From NCBI GenBank assembly GCA_012845835.1, contig JABAKD010000029.1, forward strand, positions 13,469,892 through 13,533,891: 64,000 nucleotides of DNA. The letters run 5' to 3'. This document shows positions 44,585-57,103 of this stretch, one piece after another (positions within the stretch are counted from its first letter, which is position 1; every line of letters begins with the position of its first letter). The position numbers were made by a program, and so were the translations under genes. Source of the DNA: Undaria pinnatifida (Eukaryota; Sar; Phaeophyceae; Laminariales; Alariaceae). Below the pieces are notes generated by a model. It had not been told where the DNA came from and searched no databases. It saw nothing but the letters and a program-made list of their open reading frames with translations.

Positions 44585-45430
44585 CGTTGTCAGTCCCCTC
44601 ATCGAACACGTTGGTCTCCTCTTCACGAAAACATGCTTGTGCAATAATATTATGATGGCGTTCTCCACGGTGGAGGAGGGTAGAAACTGGCCGATCTCCC
44701 TGGTCCAGTTTTCCATGCCCCTCCCCCGCCCCTATCCCGGCTGTGGTACGCGGCGGACCTGCCCTCTACTCTGACAGACAACCTCCACAGCCAGAACCCC
44801 CCCTTCCCCCAACTTCCAGGATAAAGAAGAAGAAAGACTGCCCATCCTTTCCTTTCCTCCTCTCGCCCCCCGCCCCCCCTGCATACGTTCCTGCTCGTGA
44901 TGCAATCGGGTCGGTGAGTGGGAGATTGCGATCGGTGGCACCGTGTTGCCTCTCTACCCCCCATGCTCCTGCCGTCGATCCTCCCTACTACTGCTGCTGC
45001 TGCTGTCGCTGCTGCGCAGACGCTACTTCCTTCTATGGATATATCTACCGGCCCCAGTGCCCGATGCTCGCTGCTGCGGTGCTGCTGCTGTACTACTGCA
45101 GCAGCTGCTGCTGAGAAAATCCTTCAACAATGTTTCGTTCCCTGGAATCACTCCCCTCCCCTACAACCGGTTTTGCGATATTACCCATTCCGTTCCGCCA
45201 AAATCCAGACTGTCCAGGCATTCTTACATTTTGGTCTCCTCCGCACGGAGGTGTGCTTATTCATTAATAGCATGGCGTTCTCCATGGGGGAGGCAGGGTG
45301 GAAAGTAGCAGGTCTCCTTCGCCCAGCCCCCCCCCCCCCCCCCCCCCCCGGTCGTTCCGTCCCCTACCCCGGCTATTGTGGGCGGCTGATCAGCTCAATA
45401 CCCTGACAGACAGCCTCAACAGCCAGAAAC
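44585..45430. repeat. direct repeat of about 190-230 bp
   Basis: TTGGTCTCCTC, an ATGGCGTTCTCCA block, a C-rich tract, CTATCCCGGCTGTGG and CTGACAGACAACCTCCACAG (44610-44800) recur as TTGGTCTCCTC, ATGGCGTTCTCCA, CTACCCCGGCTATTG and CTGACAGACAGCCTCAACAG (45230-45430). They lie at the 3' side (minus sense) of the DIRS-like relic and could be part of its terminal repeat system. Confidence 0.6.
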
Positions 45431-46228
45431 CCATTCAGAAGCTGCCTTCTCGGCCTACCTCTACCTTTACCCCACCTCTACACACCTCACCTCGTCCATT
45501 TGCCCCGGCTGCCTGCCAGGCGCCCCTGCACTTCCTGTTAGAACTCTGGCCACCCAGGGGGGGTCTTCCATATTGGACCTCACGCACCCCATAACGGCCT
45601 TCGACGCTCACCTTCGTCCTCTCTGAATCACTCGCGGCTGTGCTCCAATCTCGGCCAGTCTTGTAACTCCCCCTATCCTTCCCGATTGCAGCGCGAAGTG
45701 CTCCGATACCAGTTCCCACACTGCCCCCCTCCTTTGCTCCCTCCATTTTTTCCCACATCTCCAACCCCCTCCTTAAGCAATGTCGCATGCCCGCTCGTCC
45801 ACAGCTTTCACCTCCCCCCGCCATCAGCGGGTTGTTCTCCCACCCCCGGAATCCTACCTCGGTAGTTCTCCATCATCTCCATCATCAACTCCACCTCATT
45901 CCCCTCCACCCTACCCCCATCCCCTCGGCTCCCCTTGTCCTTGCGGTGGCCACCCCTTTTCTGTTCTAGCCTCATTTCCCCCCCTTGAAGCGGATCTCCG
46001 CGTTGTCCGCTGCCGTCTTTCTTCCCGGCCCCAGCTGCACCCCTTTCCCATAACAATTCAAACATCTCCCCTCCTCAAGCAGTAACCCTCATGCAACGTT
46101 CCTCTCTCTTCCACGAACAGGTCCGATGCCCTCAGCAACAGCTGATACGCCACTGTCAGTCCAATGTCACTTTCCTCCACACTCCCCCCCCACTTACCGA
46201 CGCTCTCCACCATCATTCTGATCATTCC

Positions 46229-46489
46229 TCAAGTCAGTGGCCTCCTTGCCCGCGTCTGATTCCCCACGTCCGCATGCACCCTCTTGATCCCTGTCTTCAG
46301 TGCCTCGGTCCTGAAAAGTCGCAGCGGCAGCGGCAGTGACAAACCCCTCCACTGCTCGTGGTCGACGTTTATCGTCATCAACTGGTTCTTCATCCCCTCG
46401 CGGCAGTAGAAGATTAACTTTGTCAACTCATCCACCAACTCCCCCTCGTGCATCTCTCTCCGCAACCAATTGCATTTCCCTCTCATCAC
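46229..46489 (-). pseudogene. tyrosine recombinase N-terminal region, fragment
   Basis: The frame has NQLMTINVDHEQW, LRLFRTEALKTGIKRVHADV and TRARRPLT. A helix ending in 'RRPLT' before the catalytic part matches the DNA-binding N-domain of recombinases found in DIRS-like elements, as I remember it. The catalytic Arg-His-Arg-Tyr part could not be located in the following 1.5 kb. Confidence 0.45.
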
Positions 46490-46679
46490 CCTTCAGCTCA
46501 CCTACATCCTCTAACCTTGCGCATAAGTCCTCCGAGTCTACTTCGCAACTCGTCCACGTGCATAGCTGCGCGCAAAATCTCCGACCACATCCCCGCTCCT
46601 TCCGCTCCTAGTTCCTGGGCCTGCTGCGTGATGGCGGGGCATTCTTTGGTCAGCCTTGAGCGGGTTTCATCTCCGTTTC

Positions 46680-47125
46680 ACCTCGTTATCCCGTCTACTA
46701 ACACGTTCTCCACCCTCCGCACATATTTTTCCTGGAAACACCATCCCCCTGTCTACTCGAACACCTCCAACATCCTCACAATATCTCCCGATCTCTCTTC
46801 TCCCTTGCGCCCTTGCAGTTAATTGCCCACTGCACCGCCGAAGCACTATCCCCCTCATCAGTATCGGCTCCCCCACCCTCGGCGGCGTATCCTTCCTGGC
46901 CACTATCATCACAAACGCCGTCATCACCATTCCCAGCAACTCTAGAACATTGATGGATAGCCGGTTCTCGTCCCCTCCCTTTCGGCTCTTGATTGTTCTC
47001 AATCTCTGCTCCTTGGTCAGCGTGTGCCTCCAGACCACCTTGGCCTCCAGGGGCAAAACCCCTAACGCCTCAAACGAGGCGTCCGAAATACATGTCCTCC
47101 GGTAGGGTTGGTTCACGAAACGGGA
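46680..47125 (-). pseudogene. RNase H domain of the DIRS-like element
   Basis: Motifs in order are CISDASFEALG (first catalytic Asp), INVLELLGMVMTAF (catalytic Glu) and EPILMRG. After a one-frame shift come DSASAVQW and, after another shift, GWCFQ and VRRVENVLVDGITR. This is a retroelement RNase H, which would remove the RNA strand. There are at least two frameshifts and a stop. Confidence 0.7.
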
Positions 47126-47159
47126 AAACGGTACCGCCAAAATTCCTCTCCTCTCCGTG

Positions 47160-48655
47160 CCAAAGCTCCCGACCATCTCCACCACACTGCATCCGCCATG
47201 AACTCCTCTGTCAGCTCCAGCACCCTCTTTTTTTTTGCCTTGTTCATACCCCTTCCCCACGCCACCCGCCACCCTTTTCTCTTTGCCCATTCAGATGCTT
47301 GTTACGCTGCGGAAGACGCCCCACGAAATACATCCCTCCTGTGATTACGTACGCCACGTGGTGGAGTTTCCCCACTAGCACGAGGATATTGTATACTGTC
47401 GCCTGGCGCCTCTTCCAGGATCAGTCCTCGAGCATATCCCGTAACACATTGATCTTCCTGTCCGGTAGGGTGTCGTCATTCTCTCCGTGCATGGGTCAAA
47501 ACCCAGCTCATCCTGCCGAGGGGGGCAGTTCGTCAAGTTCTTGTGCGACAAAAAATGCTACCCTCCCTCCGCCCTCTCTCCCATCGTCCGGTGGTGGTGA
47601 TTCGACCATAGCGCCTGCGGCGTCGTTAGGCACTTCCCCCCATCTTTGTACACTGCACCTCCACCGATATCGGGCCATCTATGAAGACAACCACCCATGC
47701 GGGGTCCTCCGCCCCCCCTTGGCTATACGGCCCCACGACAGCGGCTCTACCGCGACTCCCGTCTGCGCTGCTACGTGGACACACGCTGTGGCCGCCCTAA
47801 CCGCGACCAGAACCATCACCCACGATTGTTTCGTCTGCCGCTGTGCCTGCTGGATCGCGCTGGCGATCATCCACCACCAACTTGGGCTCCCCCTCCATCC
47901 AAACTGCAGCCGCATGTCGATAGACAGGTAACCCCCCAGCACGTAGCCGAAATTCGCTGCCCCTATCGAGTCCATTGCCACCTACCGAAAGGCACTCCTC
48001 TTGTCCATCTTCTGTCTCAGGATCCTTCTTCCCTTCCCGAACTTGTCCGTCAGCGCCAACACAGACCGAGGCTACGGTAGGGGGGGTACCCCCGTTTTCA
48101 CTGTTGTGTTTGAGCCACTCGCACGAGTGACTCTGTACCTCACGGATGAAAATCGTTTAGGCACTTGTTTTGGAGCAGCTTAGATTACCTTTGCATTGCG
48201 GATTGATTTCGTCAACATAAAACAGGAAGAAAACGTAAGATCGCAAAAGAACGAAGGGGTTACTCGCGCGAGTGACCCCTAGCCACTGAAATTCAGGGTC
48301 GAAAAAGGGACCAGGGCCGAAAAAGGAACCCCCCTACCGTAGCCTACACTTCTGATAATCTGACCCACCACATCCGACGGGGGACATTCCCGAATCTGGT
48401 CCCAGTACGTCGTCTCATTAACTGGCCGCCCCCGCTTCCAGTCATGGCTGTTCGTCGAATCGTGAACTGTCCTCCTCTTCCCTCTCTCTTCCACCGCTCC
48501 CACTGGATTAATCCGAAAACCTCGCATCATCCGCGCCAATCATACCGATATCACGATCGCCCTCCCCGTTGTGACGCCTTCCCCCTCGGTCTTCCACATA
48601 TCGGCCGCGTGCTTTCTGGCGCTGCTATGGTTCCCGTACGCCAGCTCCCGCTCGA
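47160..48655 (-). pseudogene. reverse transcriptase of the DIRS-like element
   Basis: Segments in minus order are LAYGNHSSARKHAADMW; a stop; ARMMRGFRINPVGAVEE with VHDST; QIIRSV; an inserted MITE; KFGKGRRILRQKMDKRSAFR; GAANFGYVLGGYL; RLQFGWRGSPSWWWMIASAI; FIDGPISVEVQ, where functional copies would have Asp-Asp; then INVLRDMLEDW, LVGKLHHVAYVITGGMYFVG and LTEEFMADAVWWRW. This is an RT thumb-and-palm order, inactivated by stops, shifts, the insertion and the Asp to Gly change. Confidence 0.75.
48069..48345. mobile_element. 0.28-kb MITE inside the RT pseudogene
   Basis: The ends are perfect inverted repeats of 17 bp, AGGCTACGGTAGGGGGG and CCCCCCTACCGTAGCCT. RT codons resume on both sides. Internal words CTCGCACGAGTGACTCTGTA and GGGGTTACTCGCGCGAGTGA match the candidates at 15.3 and 16.4 kb. 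I could not fix a target-site duplication. It is non-coding. Confidence 0.8.
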
Positions 48656-48753
48656 AATTTCCTCCCGCGCACCATCATCCGGCACGCCCACCCCCACCAC
48701 CTGTTCCAGCAGTGCAAACTGGTCGATATTGTGCTGTTCCCCGAAAACTTCCG

Positions 48754-49677
48754 TCACCCGCCCGACGTCAATATGTCGTGCGAACAACTCCCCTCCGAAC
48801 TCGTACACCACTTTCCCCACATCCCCTCCTTTCCTTTGTAATATTTTCCCCTCAATTCTGCCACGACCCCTAACAGTCGATCGCTCGCGTCTGCGTCTTC
48901 CCTCGTCTTCTCCGGGCGCTCCATCGCCCCCATCCACCGTGCGGTTGCTTCCCTTCTTCCCCTTGTCGATCTTGGTGGCCCTGTTGCTGCGCCTTCCTCC
49001 TCCCCTCCTGCGCACCCTGCCCGCCACCCCTTTGCGACGCACCCTCCACTTGGCCCCGTTGACGTGAACGCCCCCTCCCTAATCGTGTGCGGCCACGATG
49101 CCGCCCGATCCCATCCCTCTTCTTTGCGCGCCCCCCTCCCCGCGCACACATCCGGTCTTCCTTTGCATGGCCTAGCTACCGTTGCCTTCGCCCTCTTTTC
49201 CTGCGCGGCTCTCTTACCTCGCAGCCCTTCGGGCCCATTGACACTGGCCCCCCCTTCCTGGTCGTGCGTGGACCCATTTCTGTAAACCCTTCCTCCTCGG
49301 CGGTGTGCGGCCCCGTTGCCGCACACTCCCCTCCCCACTCTTTGCGCGGTTCCCTTGCCACCTACCTCCCCTTTCGTATTTTGCGCAGCATGGCTGTGGT
49401 TGCCTTCCCCCCATTTTTCCCGCGCGACCCTTTTGCCTTGTAGCCCTTCGGCCTCATTGACACTGGCTCCCCCTTCCTGGTCGTGCTCAGCCCCTTTTAC
49501 CCGACACTTTGTCCTAATCTCCATTCGCGAGCCTCTTGCCGCACCCTCCCCCCTCCCTCCTGTAATCTTCTGCCGTCGCCCTAACACTCTCTCGTGCTTC
49601 TCCCCTCCATCTGTTCTCCTCTGATCCCTCTCCCCAACAGTCCCTCCCCCACCCCTCGCACCCCCCGTTTGCTTCAC
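48754..49677 (-). pseudogene. gag-like basic ORF with internal repeats
   Basis: The 307-codon frame is Gly/Arg/Lys/Glu-rich. HDQEGGASVNEAEGLQGKR and HDQEGGASVNGPEGLRGKR are about 73 residues apart, and a weaker third (HTIREGAFTSTGPSGG) follows, so the DNA has a roughly 220-bp tandem duplication (49080-49500). It precedes RT on the same strand, where a nucleocapsid-like ORF would be. No zinc knuckle is seen. The coding assignment rests mostly on position. Confidence 0.4.
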
Positions 49678-50164
49678 CTACGTTGACCGGTCTGACCGAC
49701 TCAGGTATCACCCCTGCCCGCGAATTTAGTCTCCTAGCCTTTCCGGTCCGCATGGTGACCCTCGCTGTGCTCACACGCGTCCTTCGGTCCCCGCTCGTCC
49801 TTGGCTGACCCTACGCTCCCGCAAAGCCCATGTCCTTATTCGTCCTTCTTGCTTTTTCTCTCCCCCCTCCCGTCCTCTCTCAGTGTGGAACGCTTCTCTG
49901 TCTCCCCCTCCCCCGTTCCGCGCGTTTTCCCCCCCCTTCTCACCCACGTGCCCCAGCTCTCAATCATCCATTTCTCCATTTACGGGCAAAATCTTTCGTT
50001 CTGAAAGATGTAGCACCCCCTGCTGCCCCCCCCCTCGTTCCTCTCCTCTCCCTTCCGTTCTCGTGAGCAGACCCCCCCCCCCCCCCCCCCCTGCCCCCTT
50101 ATTTCCGCCCGTTGCTCTCTTCATACCCCCCCCACCCCCCTGCCCCCCTCCCCCCACCCCTCTA

Positions 50165-50718
50165 CTAACCCCCCCCCCCTTCATGAATAGCGGCGCCGCT
50201 TCCAGCCACGTCTGCGTGCTCCTGAATTCCGGGACCGGCAGCAACCCGGCCTCCTCCGCGGTCGGCCACGTGTTCCCCCTCCGCTTCAACCTCAGCGCTT
50301 GCGTCCGTCCGCACCGTTTGCCCCGACGACGCCAGGTCCATATTGAAATGCGTCACGAACTCGTCTTGGGAGGATTCCTACTTTAGCTCCTTTCTGTTCG
50401 TCACAAAGGAGTAACTTGTGCCCTCCTTCATGCGTGCAACCGGCTTCCCCATTGCGAGTTTCCACTCGATCTAACGCTTCCTGTCCCATCTTCGTGTGCG
50501 TATTTGTCGCGAGCTTTACTATGTGCAACATAACCCTCGACGTGGCCTCCACCCGGTCTGGCAATGCTGCCCCACCCTTGGCCCTCCGCTTTCCCGACTT
50601 CTCCCATCCTCGAGTACATGGTCAGGTCAAGGTCGAAAGAACGTATCAGGCCCCCTTCCACCTTTCTGTTCCTAAACCACCGCTCGCTGCACAGCGGTAA
50701 CATCACCCGTACCTTCAC
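50165..50718 (-). pseudogene. possible 5' ORF of the DIRS-like element
   Basis: Overlapping frames contain RWFRNRKVEGGLIRSFDLDL, THEGGHKLLLCDEQKGAK and GILPRRVRDAFQYG. They look like protein that was once continuous and is now split. I recall similar words in the first ORF of such retroelements, but this is weak. Confidence 0.3.
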
Positions 50719-51009
50719 CGAACCCCACGACGGTATGCCGCGGTCTGCTCTGATAACCCTACATGATAATTCCCACGACCATCACCTGCGTCCATGATGA
50801 TGGTTCCGGCTCCATGAAAGACCTGCTAGGCCCTGAGTCCTGGTCTGTCTCCCAGCCCCCGCCCTTCCACCTCTCTCCACCCGACGACCCTCCTCTCTTC
50901 TTCCACTCCTGTGCTTCTTTCATGTCTTCCCATTATGCTGTCCCCCGCCAACCCCCCCCCCTGATCCCTTTACCTCCCCGTTGGTCCTTCCTCCTGTCGT
51001 CTCTCAATT

Positions 51010-51310
51010 GCCGTCCTTGGCTGGTTGGCCCTTCCGCAGGCCTCTACCCCTTGGTTCACCCGCCCACCAGCCGCCCTCGGCCGTTAGGCTCCTGTGCTGG
51101 CATTTTCCCCTACCCTCCGGTACCCACCTTCCCACCTCAGGCCCTCCCGTCAGGCTCACCCAACAACCGTCCTGGGCTGTTGGGTGTGTGTGCGGGTCTC
51201 TACCTCTTCCTGTCCACCTTCCCCTCTCTACCCCCCCCCGTCTGATGCGTCCAGTGGCCGTCCTAGGCTGTGGGCTCTATCTGCAGGCCTATACCTCCGG
51301 TTTCCCATCT
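51010..51310 (+). repeat. diverged tandem repeat, four units
   Basis: CCGTCCTTGGCTGGTTGGC, CCGCCCTCGGCCGTTAGGC, CCGTCCTGGGCTGTTGGGT and CCGTCCTAGGCTGTGGGCT begin units of 60-90 bp. They lie at the 5' side (minus sense) of the DIRS-like relic and could be part of its leader. Confidence 0.65.
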
Positions 51311-51350
51311 CTCCACCTCTGGATTCGGCCGTGTTGTGCCGCAGCTCTTG

Positions 51351-52036
51351 CCTCTGAGTTGATACTTGATCAATTTCCCCCCCGTGGCCTCCGTTTCATA
51401 CAGAGTGCCGTACCTGGTATCGAGTTTCATGCTCGATACGTATTTTACGTATTGCTGGTATGTCATAAAACAAGCAGAACGACGGGAAAAAAGGTACTTT
51501 GTTTTTTCGTCTTGTTTTTGGTTAAGAAAGCTGACATGTTCTTGGGCTGTTTTCTTTTGCAGAAAAACTCTACCTACATTTGGCATTCTCCGCCACATAT
51601 TATTGCTTGCGATAAGCATTGGGTACGGAGGTTGGAATAGTGGATTTGACCCCCCCCCCCCTCGTAAACTATATGATTGTGTAGCTCTGACTAGCGGTGC
51701 ATGACGGACGTCTGTACATGGTCCCGAGCAGGGTGGTTATACATGAGGAGAGTGATCAAAGACCAAGTCTGACGTCGGATACATGTATATCTATACTACG
51801 TACGTATGGCATTGCAGGGTTGCAGTATCATTGTGGATACCATGTCCCCGGTATATAGTTATAGAGATTGAATGCAAAGGAGGGTCAGATCACGGCCATC
51901 GGGCAAATTCATTTTGCGTAGCACGTTCGACCTTCTTGTTGCTACTCGCAGTGCCTTCCCGCGTCTGAGTCTCAATTCGGAGCACAACCTGCAACTTCTC
52001 AGGCGGAAAATGGGTAGGAGAAGACCTAGCCAGAGC
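51351..52036. other. no gene recognised
   Basis: Nothing supported; the composition changes abruptly here from C-rich to mixed. Confidence 0.45.
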
Positions 52037-52106
52037 CACGGAGGAGAGACGAGATGTGGGGGACGGAGATGCACGGAGGAGAGACGAGACGTGGGGGACG
52101 GAGATG
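52037..52106 (+). repeat. 35-bp tandem duplication
   Basis: Two copies of a 35-bp unit starting CACGGAGGAGAGACGAGA and ending GGGGGACGGAGATG differ at one base (GATGTG versus GACGTG). Confidence 0.9.
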
Positions 52107-55100
52107 GGCCTCGGCTGTGGTGGAGTTTGTTGTGGTATCTCGTAAAACCCTGATAGCAGCTCGTTCAACGTTTAGGGTGCTTCATTGTACGAGAATGCGG
52201 AGTTGGGCTATTATTGGTTGCATTGTGTATGATATCGTACGTGTTGGAGATGCGTGATACATACTACGTTAATTTTGGATGCAAATCGTCCCTTCACCTG
52301 TGCACGTATCACTGATGTATGCAGAAAAGGTGTAACCAGTGTAGTGTAATCAGATAAGATTGGATTTTGGGTTCCTTAAACTAGGTCTTGGGTTTTGGTA
52401 TTTGAGTGTTACCGAAAACAGAGGCAAACTAGGTTTTCGTTTTTGTCATTTGAGAGTGTTGGTGCTGTCGAAAGAAAAAAATGTTTTATTCTTGGTAGTA
52501 TATGAGCTTTTGTAGTTAGATTGCAATTTATTTTTGTCTTGGACGTGAGATTGAAATTCAGAGCATGACATGACTGTGCAGAATAATGGTTATCCAATTG
52601 CATTCAGCCGATGACCGCTTCGTCGGGAAGGCTCAACGTCGATTGCTGAAAAAACGTTGAAGAATAGCCAGTATTGCTTAAGTTTTGAGATTGGGTAGCT
52701 GTGGTATCTCTTTCAGGTCCAATAAGCATGTTTTTGGTGTTTTGGTATTCGGTGTGGATTAACGTCATCATGGTTGTGCAACAAGCAGAGGGGATGTTGT
52801 TTTTTGCTTGTATCACAGAATGATGGTGTGTGCCGTGGGGTGTGTGTAACCGTAACACATCTCGGAGATGCGGCGAGAGCCATGTTTCCCCGAACGGGTA
52901 AAATAAGTCGGTGTGGGACCGTGACACGGGGTCACGTACTGTATATGACAAGGTGCAACGCACCGACGCCCCTCTACTTTGATGGATCTCCTTCATGGGG
53001 CTCTAACTTGATAAATCTTGTTATTTATCTATACTCTTCTCATCGATTCATGACACTCCTGGCGTCGAGACCACAATTTCGGTGAGCCAGCCATCCCCTT
53101 TGCACCTGTTTCATCGATTAGGCTGGTCTAGGCACTTGCACGTGGTCTACGCGGTGAGCGCGTAGGGGCGATGAGTTTTGAGAGAGTACTCGAAGGTGTG
53201 CCAAACGTTCTCATGGGTGTGCCGACTGGAAACACCAAGGTGTGTCCTTGGGATGTATCATCGATGCCTTAGACGAGAGTGACCTCCACTCTGCATGATG
53301 CACACAGCGTACACATGCTTAAAGTGGTGTCCAATTCAAGAATCGAACACGGGATTCATTCCCTTGCTTTATGGATGTTCTTTATTACCTTGTATTTGAA
53401 TATTGCGGTGCTTGTTTTTTGCCAACAGACTACCGTAGACCCGGGCAACCCAATGAGGCACCACGACTAGTCGTGCGTGTCGCATGGTTGTCTGCTCGGG
53501 TCACCGAACTGAGGGGTGTGGTTCGGGCGTAAAGGGTCGGGGTGCCTGTGAGTTAGGATGCTGTAATGGCGTGTCTGACTTGGTGGAGAGGCGCACTGTA
53601 CTTGGTAGGACTGGGTTGAGAGTGAGGCCATCCCGGCAGACACTACCGAGATTTATCCCATTTTGAGGTTTATAGCATCGCCGATGCGACCGAGATTGAC
53701 CCTGTGTTCCGTGTGACTTGATATCGGTAAAAGGTCATGTTGTCACTCGCGGCTATCACGTCTGGCGCGGCCCAAAACACCGCGGAACAATCAAGTTGTT
53801 TAACGTCAAAAACCCAACGGAATTGAGCAACCCGCACAACAGAGCATGCTTCATACTCGGCATGCGAGGCCCGGCCATATGCAAGAGCAGCTGCGCCGCT
53901 CCTGTCCGAAACAACGACGAATAGATGGGGGGAGGCACTCCTCCGGCGAGGTTATAACCGACCAAGACTTGAGACGTGTGCTACATTATATGTCCATTGT
54001 GCGTCGCCCAGGCGTTCTGCTGGAACGTGCTTCCACACCACTGTGCGAGAAAAAATGCTTGCAATCGGCTACCGGGATAACGCATTACGTTTCGCGCGTG
54101 TTGCGCATATATTGACAAATTCGCCAGCGTCAACGAGGAAAAATAACGCGGGAAAACGTCTCGGAAGGAAACGAAACCTTGAAATATAGATAAACGGTGC
54201 AACCAACCGAACTCATAATATGCATCCATGATGGATGAGCACTGGGAGTATTAAACTTAACGCGTAAAAAACAAATCGCAGGAACTGCGGTAGGTCGAGA
54301 GCAAGAATTTTCCTTCAACTGTCTCGATGCTCGTTTGCAAACACCCCTAATGCAGATGGACGCTTTGGCATCGCGGATCGACAAACAGTATCTCACGCAT
54401 ACATGGACTGCACGAACCATGTGTCCGGGCGAATGCCGCAAATGGGTTTCTTCTTCCATTTTCGCTACCTCGTGGCCCCGAATCTGAGAATTCGCTGGAC
54501 TGAGAAATACTTAAAAAACGGTGTGTTGAATTGTTGATACAGTTTGTTTTTTTCGAAATATTCAGGAGCACTACCATCGTACAAATGATCCCACCATTGC
54601 CCCTTCCCCACCATTTTCTTCCGCTGGCACATATTTTCCTGTCTCCGGCTGAACAGAGGAGGGTATTTTACGCAAGCTAGGCGGATAGAAAGGCATCCCC
54701 CCTCGTAAACAACATGGACGAGGGATGCGTCCAACTCGCCATCGAAGGTCCAGGCGCACTATATTTCAGATTAGAAATCCAGTACTTACGGAAAACAACG
54801 GATGGACAGAATCGACACCACCAGCGGCGGGTACGCGCTTTGAAATGCTGAGAGATGCTAGCAAATCCTCGGCTACCGCCCTCGGTGGTTTGGCACCGAC
54901 AACCTCCCTTGAGAAAACATCCCCGCCACACGTACTGCCTAGTTATGCCTAATACGTCAGTAGAAAACCAAAGCGTTGAAGCTTAACCTTTTCAATAATA
55001 CAGCAAAAAAAAACTCTACACTTATAACTATTTCGCTGCTGTAAACAATATCCCACAAAATCCCACGAATTTTTACCTCCAAAAACGCGGGTGTAACTCC

Positions 55101-57103
55101 AAGAAGGTTACGCTTTTAAGCATAAGCACCGCTTGGTATTCCAACCCATCAGATACATACGTGTAAACCCACCACCCGAATATAGATGCAACTGAGACAC
55201 ACCCCTAACCCCCACAAGTAACGTATCACCTGATTCCAATGCCATCCTTTGTTCTGTTGTGATGTGGATATATTTATCGTACAAACCTCCGTGAAGCAAC
55301 CTATCCACCCACAATCTCCTCTCAATCGCACTTAACCATTTTACAGCTATACCCCCGTTTAAGAGACAAAAACTAAATCAGACAAAAAAAAAGGATTAGA
55401 AATAGGGCGTGACATGAGCCGCGAGCTTGCTGGAATCTGCTGCCCACAACTGGTATCTGATATCTCCATTGAAAGCAATCAATACTCCAAGAGCTGAAAG
55501 CTTGTGATTGTTTCATAGCCGACGCGGAGACTGCTCCTCGTAATGCTTTTCAGGCGGACATCGACCACGCCAGATACTAAATAGTGCATGCAGTTTCAAC
55601 AACGACAGACAATAAACGGTGCATTAATTTGCTACGCACGAAAACGGCGGGCCTGCTCTGTTCTTCGCTAAAATAAATCCTATATACCCTGCTTGCAGAA
55701 CCCAACCAAGTCGAGAGAAACGCACCACACCCACTCGGGGGAAGATACAAGGAACGCTTCGGCTCGGGGTTATATATTAAACGAAAGGCGAAGAGAGCCG
55801 GAGCTCACGCCTTGAGGACGTGAAAATCATCCAAACCGGCCACTGAGAAAACCTCTCATCAATCCAGCAGCATGGGAGACAGTGGCGGCACAATTGGTCG
55901 ATATTCGCTCGCCCGACTGACAAACCAACAACAACTGCCCCTGATACCCAGCAACGCCTGCATCTACTGCCAAAACGCCCCTTCACTCCGAATTTATTGC
56001 GTCCTTCTCTCCTCCATAAAGCGAGGTTCTCTACCTATGACGTTATCACGGCTATTTACGGTTTTATCTCATCTCAGGTCTGATGCACAACATGAGACCT
56101 CGTACTTATCTCTGCCTTATTATCACATATTGGGTCTGACACACCACCCAAAACGCGTGACTACACGGTAAATCGAAACCGTGCAGAGTAGCGCGCTCCA
56201 TTCCTCCCGCCACCTAACCCCTGACATGATACACAACCCAACGCGTGCCTACACGATAAATCGAACCCGTGCACAGCAGCGCGCTTCGTCCCACCATCTA
56301 CTCTCCTGGAATCGCCGATACTAACGAGCCTGAAAACTGGAAGGTCTCCCACCTTCCCAGCACCAAGTCCCCGGCAACGATCTGACAGTCCCTCCCACCC
56401 CTTGAGTCAGTGGGGAGGGAGGGGGTCCCTCATACCGTGGAACAACTTCCTCCCGTAACTAACGTCTAGCACCAGCGTACAAGGCATCCTTTGGGTCGTC
56501 AACATGCTGCGGATACGTTCTCCGGACGTCTACTTCCAGCATACATTTTTCGACCACCACACAACGCACCAAACCGAACCAAACCGCGAGACAAATGTAT
56601 CAACAACACGTTGGCTGATAGAAAGTGCCCTTATCGTGTATCGTGTCCTCACCCTGATGGCTGCGTATCTCTTCGAGCTAAGCGACGCCTCACATCACAC
56701 TACACTGAACTAAACCACTGGATAGTAATACCAAAAAACACCTCGGCTCGTAAAAAATGCATCACACGGTGGCCCGTAGAAAAGTGCCATTGTCGTGCAC
56801 CGTATCCTGCCAACACACCAGGCTACAGCGGTCAGTGTGTTCCTCGGCTTGAGTGAACGGGGCGGGGGGGGGGGGACAGCTTCGTCGGCTTGAGACACCG
56901 ACTGAAAAGCATACAAGTTGAGTTAATAGCCGAATAAAAAACACCTTACGCCCGACACAAGCTAGTTGAGTGCTAAGCCGAAAACAAACACCTTGCACCT
57001 TACAGTCGAGGCGTACCTGGTACTAGTTGAGTGCTTAGCCGACCGGAAACACCTCACATCCGACGCTTACTAGACGAGATGCTTAGACGAATGAAAAAAT
57101 AGT
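52107..57103. other. no gene recognised in about 5 kb
   Basis: This is the longest plain stretch of the window. Frames are short and overlapping on both strands, no family is recognised and no element termini were found. Near 56184 and 56250, CGGTAAATCGAAACCGTGCA and CGATAAATCGAACCCGTGCA form a diverged direct repeat about 66 bp apart. AGTTGAGTGCTAAGCCGA-type words recur between 56920 and 57045. Confidence 0.45.

Larger units (their letters stand above)
44640..51350 (-). mobile_element. decayed DIRS-like retroelement
   Basis: On the minus strand the order is a basic, repeat-containing gag-like region, reverse transcriptase, RNase H and the N-terminal part of a tyrosine-recombinase-type domain. 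Such an order, with no DDE integrase seen, fits DIRS-type elements. Frames change often, stops interrupt it and one catalytic position is altered, so it is dead. The plus strand of this whole region is C/T-rich. That makes it look unusual but explains why many overlapping frames stay open. Borders are estimated from composition and repeats. Confidence 0.6.

Noticed and set aside
46993-47931. 312-codon plus-strand protein
   Set aside because: It is antisense to recognisable RT and RNase H motifs on the minus strand and Ser/Pro/Thr-rich because of C/T composition.
48544-48550. Functional reverse transcriptase
   Set aside because: Stops, frameshifts, a MITE insertion and an altered catalytic pair (FIDG) make it a pseudogene.
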